A stretch of 64,000 nucleotides of DNA, from positions 15,610,001 through 15,674,000 of the forward strand of contig JAIVEN010000014.1 of the NCBI GenBank assembly GCA_026686845.1, read 5' to 3'. Origin of the DNA: Adenanthera pavonina. Taxonomy: Eukaryota; Streptophyta; Magnoliopsida; Fabales; Fabaceae. A model generated the notes under the pieces. It was not told where the DNA came from. It saw nothing but the letters and a program-made list of their open reading frames with translations, and searched no databases. Shown here one piece after another: positions 11,831 through 23,900 of the stretch. A program made the position numbers and the translations under genes. Every line of letters starts with the position of its first letter. The first letter of the stretch is position 1.

Positions 11831-12404
11831 TCTTTGATAGGCCATGAGTGAAAAGTGAGTTTTTCCATGAAAACATATAAATGGGATTCGGATGGGGGAA
11901 GGAAACAGAGAGGGGAATAGAGATAAAGAATCGATGGGGATTAATTCATGGCATAGGAAATGACAAGGTCCTCCTCTTTTCACAATAAAGAATGAGCTGG
12001 CACAATCGGCCATATGCGAATGGTTTGAACTTTGAAGTCTCGTTCCATCTGGTGCTTTTGTTTAATATATTTATATTGGTTGTGTGATGGTTAAAGTCTT
12101 TTTTTGTTCTTTTCTTCTTGACGATGTGTGGGATTTGGTAATGGCCTGTCTCTTCGGCAACAATAATTTTTATGTCTATATTTTTGTCTGCTATGCTTGT
12201 GACATTCTCAAGTGGCTTAGCATGATACGGACATGGTTCGTAATTTGGATTGTATGGGTCAAGCTTTGGAAGACACTGTTAATATTCAACGTCAAGATCA
12301 CTTGCCTAATATCCAGCTATAATAATATGACATTTATCATATCATATAAGATTATAATTGATAAAAAAAATTATCTGCTCATGGAAAACTTATGTGTTAT
12401 ATTA

Positions 12405-12608
12405 CTCTTTCCGATCCTTAATATAAGACTATTTAACCGAATTACGTAGATTAACGATGAGAGTTAAAGTTAGTTAATTATTTTAATTTTTTTTAAAAAT
12501 TAAGATATTTTTTTAAAACTATCCTTATTTAATTAAATAAAAATATTTTTTAAAAATGTGTAATAAATACTAATTCATATTTTGAAAAATATTTATAATC
12601 TGAGAGAG
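12405..12608. mobile_element. Stowaway-like MITE, 204 bp, TA target duplication
   Basis: The left end is TA|CTCTTTCCGATCCTTAATAT and the right end, read on the complement, is TA|CTCTCTCAGATTATAAATAT. They are imperfect terminal inverted repeats with the CTC...TCC-type start typical of Tc1/mariner-derived Stowaway MITEs. A TA dinucleotide flanks both ends. The interior is almost pure A/T with no coding capacity. Confidence 0.65.
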
Positions 12609-12900
12609 TATAATATTACAAATGTGGGCATTGTAATTTGTAACTGGCCAGCTATTAAATATACTTTTTTTTAAATTTAAATGGCGGTATTTTTTTAATT
12701 TCCTTAATGCCGCATTGAATCACTTTCGGCTCTGCGTTTGCAAAAAATGATCACCTCCTCTAATATCAAGCAATAGTATTGCCAATACAAATACATATTT
12801 CACAGTGGCTTTATAGATTATCCTGTTTTACCCATTATCGGTTTATATGACACTCATAAAACTATACTAATTTAATATTAAATCCTCATGTCCCGCTAAG

Positions 12901-12973
12901 GACTCCATGGCCCAATGGATAAGGCGCTGGTCTACGGAACCAGAGATTCTGGGTTCGATCCCCAGTGGAGTCG
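12901..12973 (+). tRNA. tRNA-Arg (anticodon ACG)
   Basis: The acceptor stem GACTCCA pairs fully with TGGAGTC. The D arm contains GGCCCAATGGATAAGGC. The anticodon stem CTGGT/ACCAG encloses the loop CTACGGA, giving anticodon ACG. The T arm carries GGTTCGATCC, which fits the B-box consensus. The discriminator base is G and there is no encoded CCA, as expected of a nuclear plant gene. A T-run follows at about 12987 as the pol III stop. The A-box and B-box look intact, so the gene should work. It stands between two MITEs. Confidence 0.97.
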
Positions 12974-13157
12974 AATCCTGATTCCTTTTATGTTTTTAAC
13001 CATCCATGACCATTATTCTCGACCGAAAATTAAAAAAAAAATTTCCGATTAAGGCTAGGTCATTACGTTAACCTTTAAAAATTAGGAAAATCACCTTTTA
13101 AATACATTTTTAAACTTATGCTGTTTTTAATTTGTGCAATCAAATTCAAATAAATAA

Positions 13158-13532
13158 GGGTCTGTTTGACGGTGTTTTCTATTTTATTATTCTGAACAGT
13201 TTTATAAAATAAAACTGTTTTCGAGAACAAGTTTTAAAAATAAGAAAATAAAAAAATCTATTTAAATAATTATTTTGAAAATCATAATTAATAAGTATTA
13301 AATGGGTTATTCAAAATTTATAATTTTACTATTAATGAGGTGAGTATTTTTCACTTTTTTTTGTATTTTTCAGAATAAAAATTACAAAATATTTAAAAAA
13401 TATTCTGAGTTTTCTGTTTTTTATTTTTCTATTTTCTAGAATATTTTATAAAAAACAGATTTATCAAATAAGATTTTTTATTTTTTTATTTTTAAAAATA
13501 AAAAAACTATTTTAAAAATACCAGCCAAGCCC
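13158..13532. mobile_element. Tourist-like (PIF/Harbinger) MITE, 375 bp, TAA target duplication
   Basis: The left end is TAA|GGGTCTGTTTGACGG. The right end, read on the complement, is TTA|GGGCTTGGCTGGTATTT. Together they form imperfect terminal inverted repeats of the GGG(T/C)(C/T)TG(T/G)(T/C)TG type seen in Tourist MITEs. TAA flanks both sides (13155-13157 and 13533-13535). The interior is AT-rich with self-complementary TTTTAAAATA tracts and no open frame. Confidence 0.55.
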
Positions 13533-14357
13533 TAAGTTTTTACAAATATTTCTTAACACAGTTTTTTTTAATTAAACATTTTGAAGTAGCTGCCTTGTCA
13601 TCAACCAGGCCGGCTGGGGTCGCCCCACCCTCTGTCCCTCTCCCACACGCCATAGGCAATATTGATATAACCGCATGCATGGTGCAGCCACAAGAAGAGC
13701 ATGTACAGTGTTGTAAGTTATAAACGTATATATTAATGATGCCCATGAAAATATAATGATTTTAGTTATAGTTTTGTCAAATCAATATATTTGAATAATA
13801 ATTGATGCATTTTGCTAGGTAATTTGGGTGAGTTTTTACTTTTTTTTTTTTTTGGGTCAACAAATTAGACGCGTTTGAAGTATTGAACGTGGACCTGGTA
13901 AATTCGTACGAACATTCCAGTTAGTCTTGAGGAGGACCTTGACCTAGCTGGATAAAAACCTAACCTCTTTCTTATTGGGGTGAGAAGAAAACCCAACTAA
14001 CCGACCCATGAAATTCATGGTTTTTACTTTTTATAGCGTCCAGGTTCAATGAACCTTAATTAAGGCTTCAACTTGTTTGGTATTTGGTCCATCTCCTCGC
14101 TTTAAATCACACGATTTATGGCGGCAGCTCTGATTCTGTCTTCCACTCTTCCTTCCCCACTCCTTCTGAGATCCCCACACGAATAACGATGCTATAGTAT
14201 GCTATACCACTTGTATTTTGTCCACATTCATTGAATCTTCTGGTCCCTGACTTCTTTGTACACAATACACCATTCCCTATTTCTTAGCTTTCTGTATGAC
14301 TCTGACCACCCTGTTCCCCTCCATGTTACTGCAAAAAAATTACAACGTTCCTGGATA

Positions 14358-14635
14358 CTCCATCGCTCCATATTATAAAATATATTAAATAATAAATTTT
14401 TGGTTTAAAATATAAGATGTTAAATATTTTTTTTTATTTTATTCATGCATTTAATATTTTATCTCTCTTTATTTATAACTCTCCAATAATAATAGAATGA
14501 AATATTTAATAAGGGTAAAATAAAGGATAAAATAAAAAATATAGATACTTTTTACATTGATTTGAGTTAAAAAAATTATTTTCTTAATATACGTGTAATT
14601 AATACAAAATACCTTATAATATGGACCGGAGAAAG
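14358..14635. mobile_element. Stowaway-like MITE, 278 bp, TA target duplication
   Basis: The left end is TA|CTCCATCGCTCCATATTAT. The right end on the complement is TA|CTTTCTCCGGTCCATATTAT. The inner TCCATATTATAA part matches perfectly. TA flanks both ends. The interior is non-coding and AT-rich. Confidence 0.7.
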
Positions 14636-14637
14636 TA

Positions 14638-15115
14638 ATATTCAACCTACCTTTTAATATAAAACACTTTTAATCAAATTATACAAATTAAAAATTAAAA
14701 ATAATTAATTATATTAATTTTTTTAAAAATTTTAACATTTTTTCAAAACTACCCTTATTTAATATATTTCTTTTTCTCTTTAAATACATTAAATATGAAT
14801 ATTTTTTTAAAATACATAATAAATACTATATCATATATTATAAAGAGTTTTATATTCAGGATCAGAGTAAAAGATCCTATATATAAGATCGAAAATAATA
14901 ATATTCTTGATTAAGGTGAGAAGTTAATATTAATTAATTATTTTTATTTTTTAAAAAATTATAATATTTTTTAAAATTATTTTTATTTAATTTTTTTCTC
15001 TTTAAAATATATTAAATATAAATATTTTTTATAAATATATAATAAATTATATAATAAATATTATCTCATACTACACTATAGAAGATCATATATTTAATAT
15101 TGGAGTAAAATTCAC
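14638..15115. repeat. Further AT-rich MITE-like copies in tandem
   Basis: Two stretches (about 14638-14868 and 14870-15115) share the internal order found in the MITE at 12405. This order is AATTAATTAT, TTTTTTAAAAATTxxAA, AACTA(C)CCTTATTTAAT, a 'CTCTTTAAA(T)ACATTAAATATxAATATTTTTT' phrase, and AATAAATA(C/T)TAT.TCATA. Their ends carry degraded inverted motifs near GATC(C). They are probably relatives inserted next to one another. Exact borders could not be fixed. Confidence 0.5.
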
Positions 15116-15386
15116 TATTTAATAATAATAATAATAAATAAATAAATTTAGTAAATATTTTTCTTTCATGGTAAACTGAACAGGAAATCGCATAAGGTCA
15201 ACATGGGATTAACATTAAGCATTTAGACACGCGTCGTAATTTGATAGGCCGTTCATTCTTTCCTGCTCCGTTCTTCATAGTATTTAAGAAAAACTCATTT
15301 AACGTAAAAGTTACTTATTCGGCGGTAATAAATCCGATTTAATTAAATAGTAATGGGGACATATAAACTCGGGCATCCATGAAAGG

Positions 15387-15428
15387 CACGTGAGGTGGAA
15401 TTCGGTTGCCACGCTGCACTATAAAAAA
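15387..15428 (+). promoter_or_regulatory. G-box plus TATA box of the GGCT2 gene
   Basis: A perfect CACGTG G-box (15387-15392) inside GGCACGTGAG stands about 30 bp upstream of TATAAAAAA (15420-15428). A leader with an intron follows. G-boxes of this form are bound by plant bZIP and bHLH factors (light, ABA). The spacing to the TATA box is compact, so this is likely a core promoter. No expression data are available here. Confidence 0.6.
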
Positions 15429-16377
15429 GAACTTTGTGTCCGTAACATCCCTCACCTTCTTCCTGGCACAAGAGAGAGAAAGACGAGGAGAGTGGAGAAG
15501 AAGGCACGCAGAGAGGAACGATTGCAGCCCTTTCCCTAAGCTAAAAACCCTATTTCCCTGCCATTGTTTCTCTCTTGTGCTGTTGACGTCCAAATTCCTC
15601 GGAACATCTCCTCTGCCCTTCAGTGCGAGAGGATATTGCTTTCCTTCTCGTTTTCTCGGAAATATTTCGGGTTAATTGTAAGTAGTCATGACTTTCTTTC
15701 TCCTTGTCTACTTGCTTCTTTATTCCATAATCGCTCATTGCTATTTGTTGATGTCGAAATGGAGCGGTGTAAATGTTCCATATCTGTTTATTTTTATCCG
15801 GTGGCTGCTCACAAACATGTATAATCGGCGAAGTTGGACAGCGATGACTCTCTTGAGAAAATCTGATTTTTATTTTGTTTCCTAATGTTTGTTTCCCTTC
15901 TTTTCGTCTTCCCTTTTTGGGTGGCGAGGATTAGATTATGATATTCGCATTTTCTTTTCTCGCTTTCATGATAAATACCAATCAGTTTGCTTTGCACTTT
16001 GACTTGTCGTTTTCTGTTTTATATGCCTTGGTTTTTTGTGGCTGAGAAGAATGACGAGGAAACGGGATTTTGATGGAAGTTTTGTAAAGCGGAAGCAGGG
16101 GATCCGAGTTAAATCACTGATTTGAGTTGAAACGCAATTGCGTTTTAGATTGTTTCTCATAAAACATGATACCGGATTTAGCTTGTAACCTCTTTAAGCA
16201 AATGGTTAAAAGTAAAGCAAAATTTCTGGATTTTCTCTCATTGTTCACTGCTAAATTTGAATTCCTTTATGGGGAAAGGACAAGATCTGTTATTACCATC
16301 TGAGACTTAACTTTGTTTAATTTGATGAATTGGTTTTTTACTAATATTGGTTTTTTCTTTTCAGAAATCAACCAGCC
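15429..16377 (+). other. GGCT2 5' UTR exon and 5' UTR intron
   Basis: The transcribed leader probably starts near 15450 and runs to 15677. GTAAGT at 15678 is a consensus donor. TTCTTTTCAG ends at 16364, just 13 nt before the start codon at 16378. The ~690 bp leader intron is T-rich like other plant introns. Short open frames in it have no protein similarity. Leader introns of this kind often raise expression in plants. Confidence 0.65.
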
Positions 16378-17972
16378 ATGGTTTTTTGGGTTTTTGGCTA
16401 CGGTTCACTGGTGTGGAACCCAGGATTTGGTTACGATGAGAAAATGGTTGGATTCATAAAGGACTATAGACGTGTATTTGATTTAGGTAAGTTTGTTCGT
16501 ATCATGCAGGTATTTATGTGCCTAGCATCTTGGTTTGTAATGAATTTACGATTATTGACATGTCATTTTCTTCTTGCAGCATGTATTGATCACAGGGGTA
16601 CACCTGAGAACCCTGCAAGAACTTGCACATTGGAGCCGAAAGAAGGGGCTATTTGCGTAAGTACCTACTTTATGTATCATGACTGTGATTAGTCTCTAAT
16701 GCTCATATATTAATGCACGAAAATTTAATTAATTATTGATTGATAAAAGTGGGCTTCCCATTGTTTTTCTGATGATAGCTCTCTGACTATGCCTTGCAAT
16801 ACTTCATGTGTTTGGCCTTTTTCTTACTAACTTCTTCAATATTTTTCAGTGGGGCACTGCATATTGTGTTCGTGGAGGCCCTGAAAAGGAGAAACTGGCT
16901 ATGCAGGTTGTCATTTTATTAGCATTGGAATAGTTTTTAGAACCCGTACTATTCATTCTTCTTGAAATTAAATGTGGAAGTAGCTTTTAAAATAAGCTAA
17001 AAATTTTTAAAGCCTTATGACTGTTCTATATGATTCGTAGCATGCCATCATTCCCATCTAGGCTAGTAATTTTAACACAGTACTCAAATTTTTCCCTTTT
17101 CATTGACTTTTATGATTCAGTACTTGGAGCGGAGGGAATGCGAATATGATCAAAGGACTCGTGTAAACTTTTATAAGGTGAGATTATGATTTAATAATTC
17201 TCGTTCAATCCTCAAGTTTTTTTCTTTCATTGTCAGTTTTTGTTCTGTTCTGTTCTGTTTTTTCAATATTAGTGATGCTAATTCGATCCTTACTTTCTTT
17301 AATCTCTAGGAAGGAGATACACTAAACCCTGCTTTAACTGGAGTTATAGTGTAAGTTAGCGCTGTGCCTTATTGCTAGTTTCTATTTCCTTCATTTCTAT
17401 CGATTCTTGGTCCAGCTGCATTGTAACTTAAGTGGTTTGTCCTTTAATGAAATTGCTAATGGAAGCCATTTCAATCTCATGCAGATTCACATCTACTGCA
17501 GACAAAGCATACAAATACTACCTGGGACCTGCCCCTTTGGAAGACATGGCGAGGTATTTTATTTAATCTTATTTTCGTCCCTTCCAGGATGAGGATAAAC
17601 TGGTATGTTGTTCTCTAATTTCTGTTTATCTAAGCAGGCAAATAGCAACAGCTTTTGGTCCTTGTGGAAACAATAGAGATTATCTTTTCCGCTTAGAAGA
17701 CGCCATGTATAATATTGGTGAGTTATCTGTGGCTGATTGATATCTGTCTATTCTTGTATGTTATTGGTGAGTTGACAATACATGTTGGATTATGTGCAGG
17801 ACATGAGGATGACTTAGTGATAGAGCTTGCGAATGAAGTGAGGAAGGTACTTGGAGTTGTGGGGAATGTGACGCCAAAAGTGACGTCCGTGGGACCAGCT
17901 CAACTTGCTCACCCTTCTCACGTACCTATCCCAGCTCCCCAACTGCTCCCACTTCCAGAACCCATTGCGTAG
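16378..17972 (+). CDS. ChaC-type gamma-glutamyl cyclotransferase (glutathione-specific, GGCT2 family)
   Basis: Cytosolic enzyme that cleaves glutathione to 5-oxoproline and Cys-Gly, part of glutathione turnover and glutamate recycling. Eight exons: 16378-16486, 16580-16656, 16850-16906, 17121-17177, 17310-17350, 17485-17553, 17638-17717, 17800-17972. All are GT-AG and in phase, giving 220 aa. The N-terminus reads MVFWVFGYGSLVWNPGF; the FGYGSL loop is the substrate-binding signature of the fold. The catalytic glutamate is probably in the ERRECEYDQRTR segment (residues ~83-94), by analogy with ChaC enzymes. The C-terminal ~35 residues are proline-rich and variable. The protein is close in length to Arabidopsis GGCT2;1-2;3 and the locus position suggests GGCT2;2 (At4g31290, from memory). 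No defect is seen. Confidence 0.95.
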
Positions 17973-18884
17973 GACAGACCTGAGCTGACTGAATTTGCCA
18001 GGAAAAAAACTGGACACATTGCGGATTCTGCTAACCCATTTCTTAAGCTAGTCTTGTTTTTGGTATTCCTTTTTAACAGAGTGAATTAACGTAGAGTTGT
18101 CACACGATCAGTCCATACCGTTTCTTCAACTAGTCTAGTTTGTTCACATAATTTATGCCCTTCGGCTCGGGATCTTAGTAGGTTTAGTTCTGGCAAACAC
18201 GCGGCCGTTGGAACGGGTAGCAATGGTTTCTGATGATAGAATTGAAACATGGCTTAGAAAAATGGGGCTTCTACTTCAAGTTGTTATGAGTTAGTACTTC
18301 GATCCCAGCTACTGAAACCAATCAAACCATAGAGCAGTAAACCTAAGATTTTAAAAATTAAAAATTTTTAAGTAAATATGTTTCATCGGGTTAGTATTGG
18401 TATATTTCCGACGAATCTAACTTCATCTTTTATTATTGTAAGAATTTTTAAGGATTATGCAAATAAAATTGTCAACTTTATTTTTTAATATTGTAAGAGT
18501 ACAATAATTTTGTAATAAGCGAACATTTAAATTACAATTTATAGAATGTGAATAATAATTTCAATAAAAATAAAAGATAATTTAATCTCATGATTTTCAG
18601 AACATTTAAATATTATTATTGTACATTAAGAACTTTTAATTGATATTTTTATTTCCATTAACTGGGAAAATACTAAGCAAGTACTCCCTTCCGCCCAAGC
18701 ATAAAATATCAATTACTAATTCACACAAATTAATAAATACAACTAAAAATAGTTAAGATAATTAAATTTGTCAGAAATTTAACACTGTTATAATAAAAAT
18801 GAATAGTATTCACTTATTTTATTTTTTTAAAAAAGAAAAGGAAAAAACTTAAAATACATTGTTAACATTTTGTTTCTAGGCTTT
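17973..18884. other. GGCT2 3' UTR and AT-rich spacer with a MITE end
   Basis: The first ~200 bases are probably 3' UTR. At 18683 the sequence TACTCCCTTCCGCCCAAG looks like one end of a Stowaway-type MITE, but no matching second end was found, so it is truncated or diverged. Nothing else is recognisable. Confidence 0.45.
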
Positions 18885-19808
18885 TTGGGCCGCTCCTGAT
18901 GTAATTTATTTTTATTAGTGATACATCCTCTTTCACTAAAAGAATATGTAATTTTTAAAAAATTTTGCTCCAATAATTTAATCCTAGATCCATTTGTGTC
19001 CTAAAAAATTTCTGAATTTTACTTTATTTTTAATCTTATTAATTAATATGTTATGTAACAAACAAAATTAGTGAGTATTATAATTTTATTTATTTTTATT
19101 ATTTATCAACGGAAATATTGATTTTTTAAAAAAATTATGAATCCAAAGAAATTACATGTTTGTGAGATTAGATTAAACTTTGAATTAGGCCGAATTCTTC
19201 TTCCCCAGTGACCCAGTCCATTCATTATATCAATAGTTTGTTTGCTACATTTCATCAATTGTTAGATCTCAGCATCATTTACATAGTCCATACTAAATAA
19301 ATTCAAAAGCATCAAACTTCAAGATGTACTTCAACTGCTTTTCATGAATAAGAATATACTTTATGATTAGTGAGTATTATAATTTTATTACTTTTATCAT
19401 GCGTAAATATTTTTTTTCCAAATTTTGCATGATTTTAAAAAATTTATGAATCTGAAGCAGTTACATGTCAGCGAGATTAGATTAAATTTATAATTGGGCC
19501 GAATTCTCCCTCCCCAGCCCATTCATGATGTCAATGGTTTGTTTGATTTGGGGTTTGATTTGATTTTTCCCTCCCCTCATACCTTTCTTCTATCTGTTTG
19601 ATCTGACTTATAACGCTGAGATAGATTCTCTTGTACAGGCTGCTGATCCCCAGATTGTATCTGATTATGTGCGCTACTCCCTTCATTAATTAATCCTATT
19701 GATACTTATACTGGTAGGATATTCTGAAATGTAAGCTAAAGTTCAAACTGTCACGAAATGGGTTACAATGCTTAGAGTTTGTTGTTTTGAAATTTCTTCT
19801 GTGGATTG
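18885..19808 (+). repeat. Duplicated block, copy A
   Basis: Colinear with copy B at 25110-25876. Shared landmarks are CTCCTGATGTAAT with ATACATCCTCTTTCA, then TTAGTGAGTATTATAATTTT, then GTCAGCGAGATTAGATTAAA. These are followed by TGGGCCGAATTCT.CC..CC, then GAGATAGATTCTCTT and a TATCTGATTATGTGCGCTAC phrase. The middle part is present twice inside this copy (about 19050-19240 and 19373-19560). The exon-like segment of copy B is broken here by a TAA after the codons for YSLH. The CTCCTGATGTAAT start resembles the tail of the small LINE-like insertion at 45855. Confidence 0.7.
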
Positions 19809-20456
19809 CTCGAGTTTATTCTGCTCATCTGCTGCACACTCTTTCTGAGTTATAGATAATATCATTCCTGTACCGTTGAAGTCCCCTAGCTTTCTTGCAT
19901 TACCAATAAAATCATTGATGTTGCCAAGAGGCGCTTGATCTCCTCGCTCCCCTCCCCTCCGTCAATAGAGATAAGGGTATCCCATGATTCTTCAATTGGA
20001 AAACACCCCACTCCTCGCATGCAAGCCTTATTGCTTCCATGGAGTTAGGATCCATGAGGTCCACTACCGGAATGGGTACCGACCCGGCAAGACGTCAGAG
20101 CATTCATGAGATTACCATGCGTGAGAATCAGGTAAGCTCTCAGCCGAAGAAAAGTCTATGGGCATACGTCTGGTTGCTTCAGTAGAGATAGCACCAGCCA
20201 TTTCCAGCTCCTTGAGTTTATTTTTGAACAAGTACAATTAACTGTTGGAATACTGTGGGAGTATTTATGGGCTAAAAGAGGATCGAATTCATCCCTCTAT
20301 CAAACACCTCACATACATGAATCTTAAAAATTCATGTGGCCATTTTATTTTTTAAGGTGAACTTGTAGCAAATTAACAAATTTACATACATGAATCATAT
20401 CATTTTAGATATTTTTATGATGAGAAAATATCATATGTTTACTTAGCCATAATTCT

Positions 20457-20953
20457 GGGGGAAATTGGGTGGCCTGCGGATGGAGACAGAAAGGCAAATC
20501 TTCAGTATGCTTAGCGTTTCAACCAAGGCTGTATGTCTCGCTATATTGCAGGAAAGGGACTTCAATCGGACCTGGTCCTGTAGATGCTTGCTTGTTGGGC
20601 CTCATTGATGAAGATAATAAGAGCATTCAACCTGGCAATTTTGAACGTTATTGGGGTTTGTTCTACTTTGATGATCAACCTAAATAGCAGCTTAACGATG
20701 ATCAGGTGGCCCCAAGTGTGGCTTATGGGACTTCTTGGGGAATTTAGATACCAAGGGTAAAATCTCTGGCGCATTCAACAGCTACTGCCACGTAAATGAC
20801 CAGTTTGATCAAGCTTGCAAGTTCCCAGGCCTTTCCATCGTCACTGATCAAGATCTTTCAGTTGGACATTGCAAGTTCAGAATCATGATCCAGACAGGTT
20901 CTGCTAATCCAGATAGGAGAGCTGGGTCTTCTATTATGTATAGAGTTCCGTAG
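20457..20953 (+). pseudogene. GH17 beta-1,3-glucanase with X8 domain (At4g31140 type), pseudogene
   Basis: Relic of a secreted cell-wall beta-1,3-glucan hydrolase. It begins with the GH17 active-site strand EIGWPADGD (catalytic Glu present), then KANLQYA, a stop, and RFNQGCMSRYIAGK. A frameshift follows. The next frame reads GPGPVDACLLGLIDEDNKS, then QPGNFERYWGLF, ending in a stop after FDDQPK. The X8 (CBM43) part continues as DDQVAPSVAYGTS. It has lost a short cysteine-bearing stretch and shifts frame again. It ends as AFNSYCHVNDQFDQACKFPG and GHCKFRIMI. The N-terminal barrel is absent. Two stops and two or more frameshifts make it non-functional. Its match to the At4g31140 family is clear by residue order. 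Confidence 0.88.
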
Positions 20954-23900
20954 TCAGACTAATTCCACAGTCAATGACAAAAGGTTAGTCCCTATTTATA
21001 TTTCGTTTTACAGAGATTATATTATGTATAGAGTTCCAACATGTTTACATACTTTTCTTTTTTTTAATCAAAGGCTCATGAATAATAATCATGGGTAAGA
21101 AGCCAAATAGTTTGGTTAAGAAGTATCTTTTCACATATTTTATATAAGTAATGGCTAATAGTTGGCTTTTTTTTTTTGTTCCAACAATAGTTGGGAGTTG
21201 GGTAATCAGTTTATCTTCCTACAATTGGTTAATCAGTATGGCTAATAGTTGGCTAAAAAGTGTCTTTTCACATATGTTATAATAACAAAAGAATTTACTC
21301 AGATTAATTCCACAGTGAATGACAAAAGTTTAGTTTCTATTTATATTTAGTTTTACAAAAATTATTTTATGCACAGGGTTCCCACATGTTAATAGATCTG
21401 CTTTATTTCTAACAGGTTTAAAATCCCTAGACTTGGAGATGCAAGGGACGGTAGCTATGATAGATTTCATCTCATTGTAATTGGTTGTTGATAATGGTGT
21501 AACTCAGCATTATAATTACATCCATGCATGTAATCATCAGTATCAATATCAGTCCCAAGACTGGCGTCAGCCATTGGAGACACTTCCTGTTTTTGTGGCT
21601 TTCTGTATTGCCCCCTGATATTGTTAGCCAATTTGATATTGGACTTCTGTCACTGCAGTCTTTGGGCTCTTATTGGTTGGAATCCGTCTTTATCAATTGA
21701 AGTTTGAAACTTAATTGAAACAAAAATGTGAAGAATGAGAATATGGATAGCCTGCTTCAAATTACATTTTTTTCTTTTTTTGGGGTAAAGACGGTAGAAT
21801 AATATTAATATCAAATTAACATGTTTAAATGCTAATGAAGCTGAAAGTTCATGTTTGCTTTATCATTTAGTTGGATAAACTTACGCTTGTAAATGTATTT
21901 TGGCTAATCTTGTTCAATGTAAACATTTTACCTCTAAAATGATTGAGACAAAAAGTATATTTACAAACTGAAAATGAATATTCCTAATATTTGAGACTAT
22001 GGCTTACACCAACATGAAACAAATTATAATCTGAATACTATCAAGACTTAACGATATTTGAATTACACAAATTAACTATAGGATAATTGAAAATGTGATA
22101 AATCAAATTAGAAAAATCTGAGAGCAAGGGCACTAAAAATAATAAATTCTTATACAATTTCATATTTTTAATCATTTGTTTATGCTTGTATGATGGTAGA
22201 TAATCTAATTTTGATTTTAAGACTAAAAGTTATTTCTTATATTAGAAATTTTTTTTCATTTGGTCCACAATAAATACACATGGATAAATCTATATTTATG
22301 TATCTCATAGAAATTCTATAAAGTCATAATTTGTGAATAATATTTTAATTGGATACGTTTAAGTTTATTTAAAACCAAACAAAACCGACTATAAATAATG
22401 TTTATTTTAGTTTTTAATATATTGAAATTGATCGATTTGGTTTTGTTTCGATTTCCTTTATTCAAAGTTAAGTCGAATCGAATCAAACCAAACCACCCAA
22501 ACTTATCCTCCTTATCGTTTATAATGTGTTTTAATGAGGTTGAAATCCAAATTTATTAGTTCTCTGTTAGTCTATGCTATATTATTTAACGTAAAATTTA
22601 TAATATATATTTAAATTACTTTTCTTGAAAAAAGTTTATATCAATATTTTTCACATAAGAGAATCAATACCTTTAAATTTTTATTAATTATTTGTATGTA
22701 TAAAATTGTGACTCTATAAACATCATGAATATCATTACATATCCAATAAGACATAATAGCTTTAATATGGTAAATAGAAGTACTTTATCTCTAATGTGAT
22801 TTGTATGATATATATATATATATATATAATATGTTCTCAAATACTAAAATTCAAAGCATGGCAACATTTACAAGAAGAATGAGCACTATCATGGATTATT
22901 TTGTGGAAAGAAATTTGTCATTATTTAAATGTTAAAGCTAAGAAATTCCAGGCATCATATGCTCAATTAATTAGCTAATTTAAATGTATTGGGAATAAAT
23001 TGACTTGGTTAATTAATTTGTTAATTAATTAATTTATAAAACCTTTCAATTGAACCATAATATCTTTTCAAAACTACCATTATTGAATTCATTTCTCTTT
23101 CTCTCTCATAAATTAAATAGGGATATTTTTTTATAATGCATAATAAATATTATCTCATATTTTGAAAATGACTCTATATTTATAACAAAAACAAAAGGCT
23201 TTATTTGGAGAAGGTATTATCTTTCTTTAAATAAATGATTGTTGGATTGTTGCTTTGTTGCCTGGTGCTGTAAGAGATATTCAGTACGTACTGAATCTAT
23301 ATTTTTTGGGGTGTTTTTTCATTGTTTTGATTCTCTATTGTAAGTTTTTACTTTGGTTGCTAGGAGGGCTATTAGCGCTGATTTGTAGACTTGATTGAGA
23401 TTCTATTGTACTCATATTTTGATCATAATAGAGCTATTTATTAATCTAGACAACCCATGATTTTTTACCCTTGCCTTGAAAAGTTTTACACGTTAAGAAT
23501 CTCAATGTCTCTTGATGTATTTGTAGTGTATATTTTTTGTCATATATTTTTTTGACTGCTTCTCATAGATTCTTGCAAGTATGAAAGATTTATTTTCAAC
23601 ACATATATGTTACTTTGTTATTGTGCTTATCAGAGTTGTATCAAAACCTTGATTTTTAGAATGTTTAACTTACTTGAATAATGGAGGTAAATACAAATAG
23701 AATGGTCTGTTTGAGTGATATTATTATCATTTGTGGAAGGGCAAGATGAAGGATTTACTATTTGTGAAAAATATGCATCTTCATATATTTGCAACTCATA
23801 AGCTATATTCCAACTCTAATAAGAATTGAGGTTTTAAACATTAGCAAGTGAGTGGTTTTATTCAACAATATGTAGAAGATAATGTATATAATCACATTGC

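Noticed and set aside
12084..12449. 121-codon hydrophobic frame
   Set aside because: Runs into the MITE at 12405, has skewed Ile/Phe/Tyr composition expected of random AT-rich DNA, and no domain.
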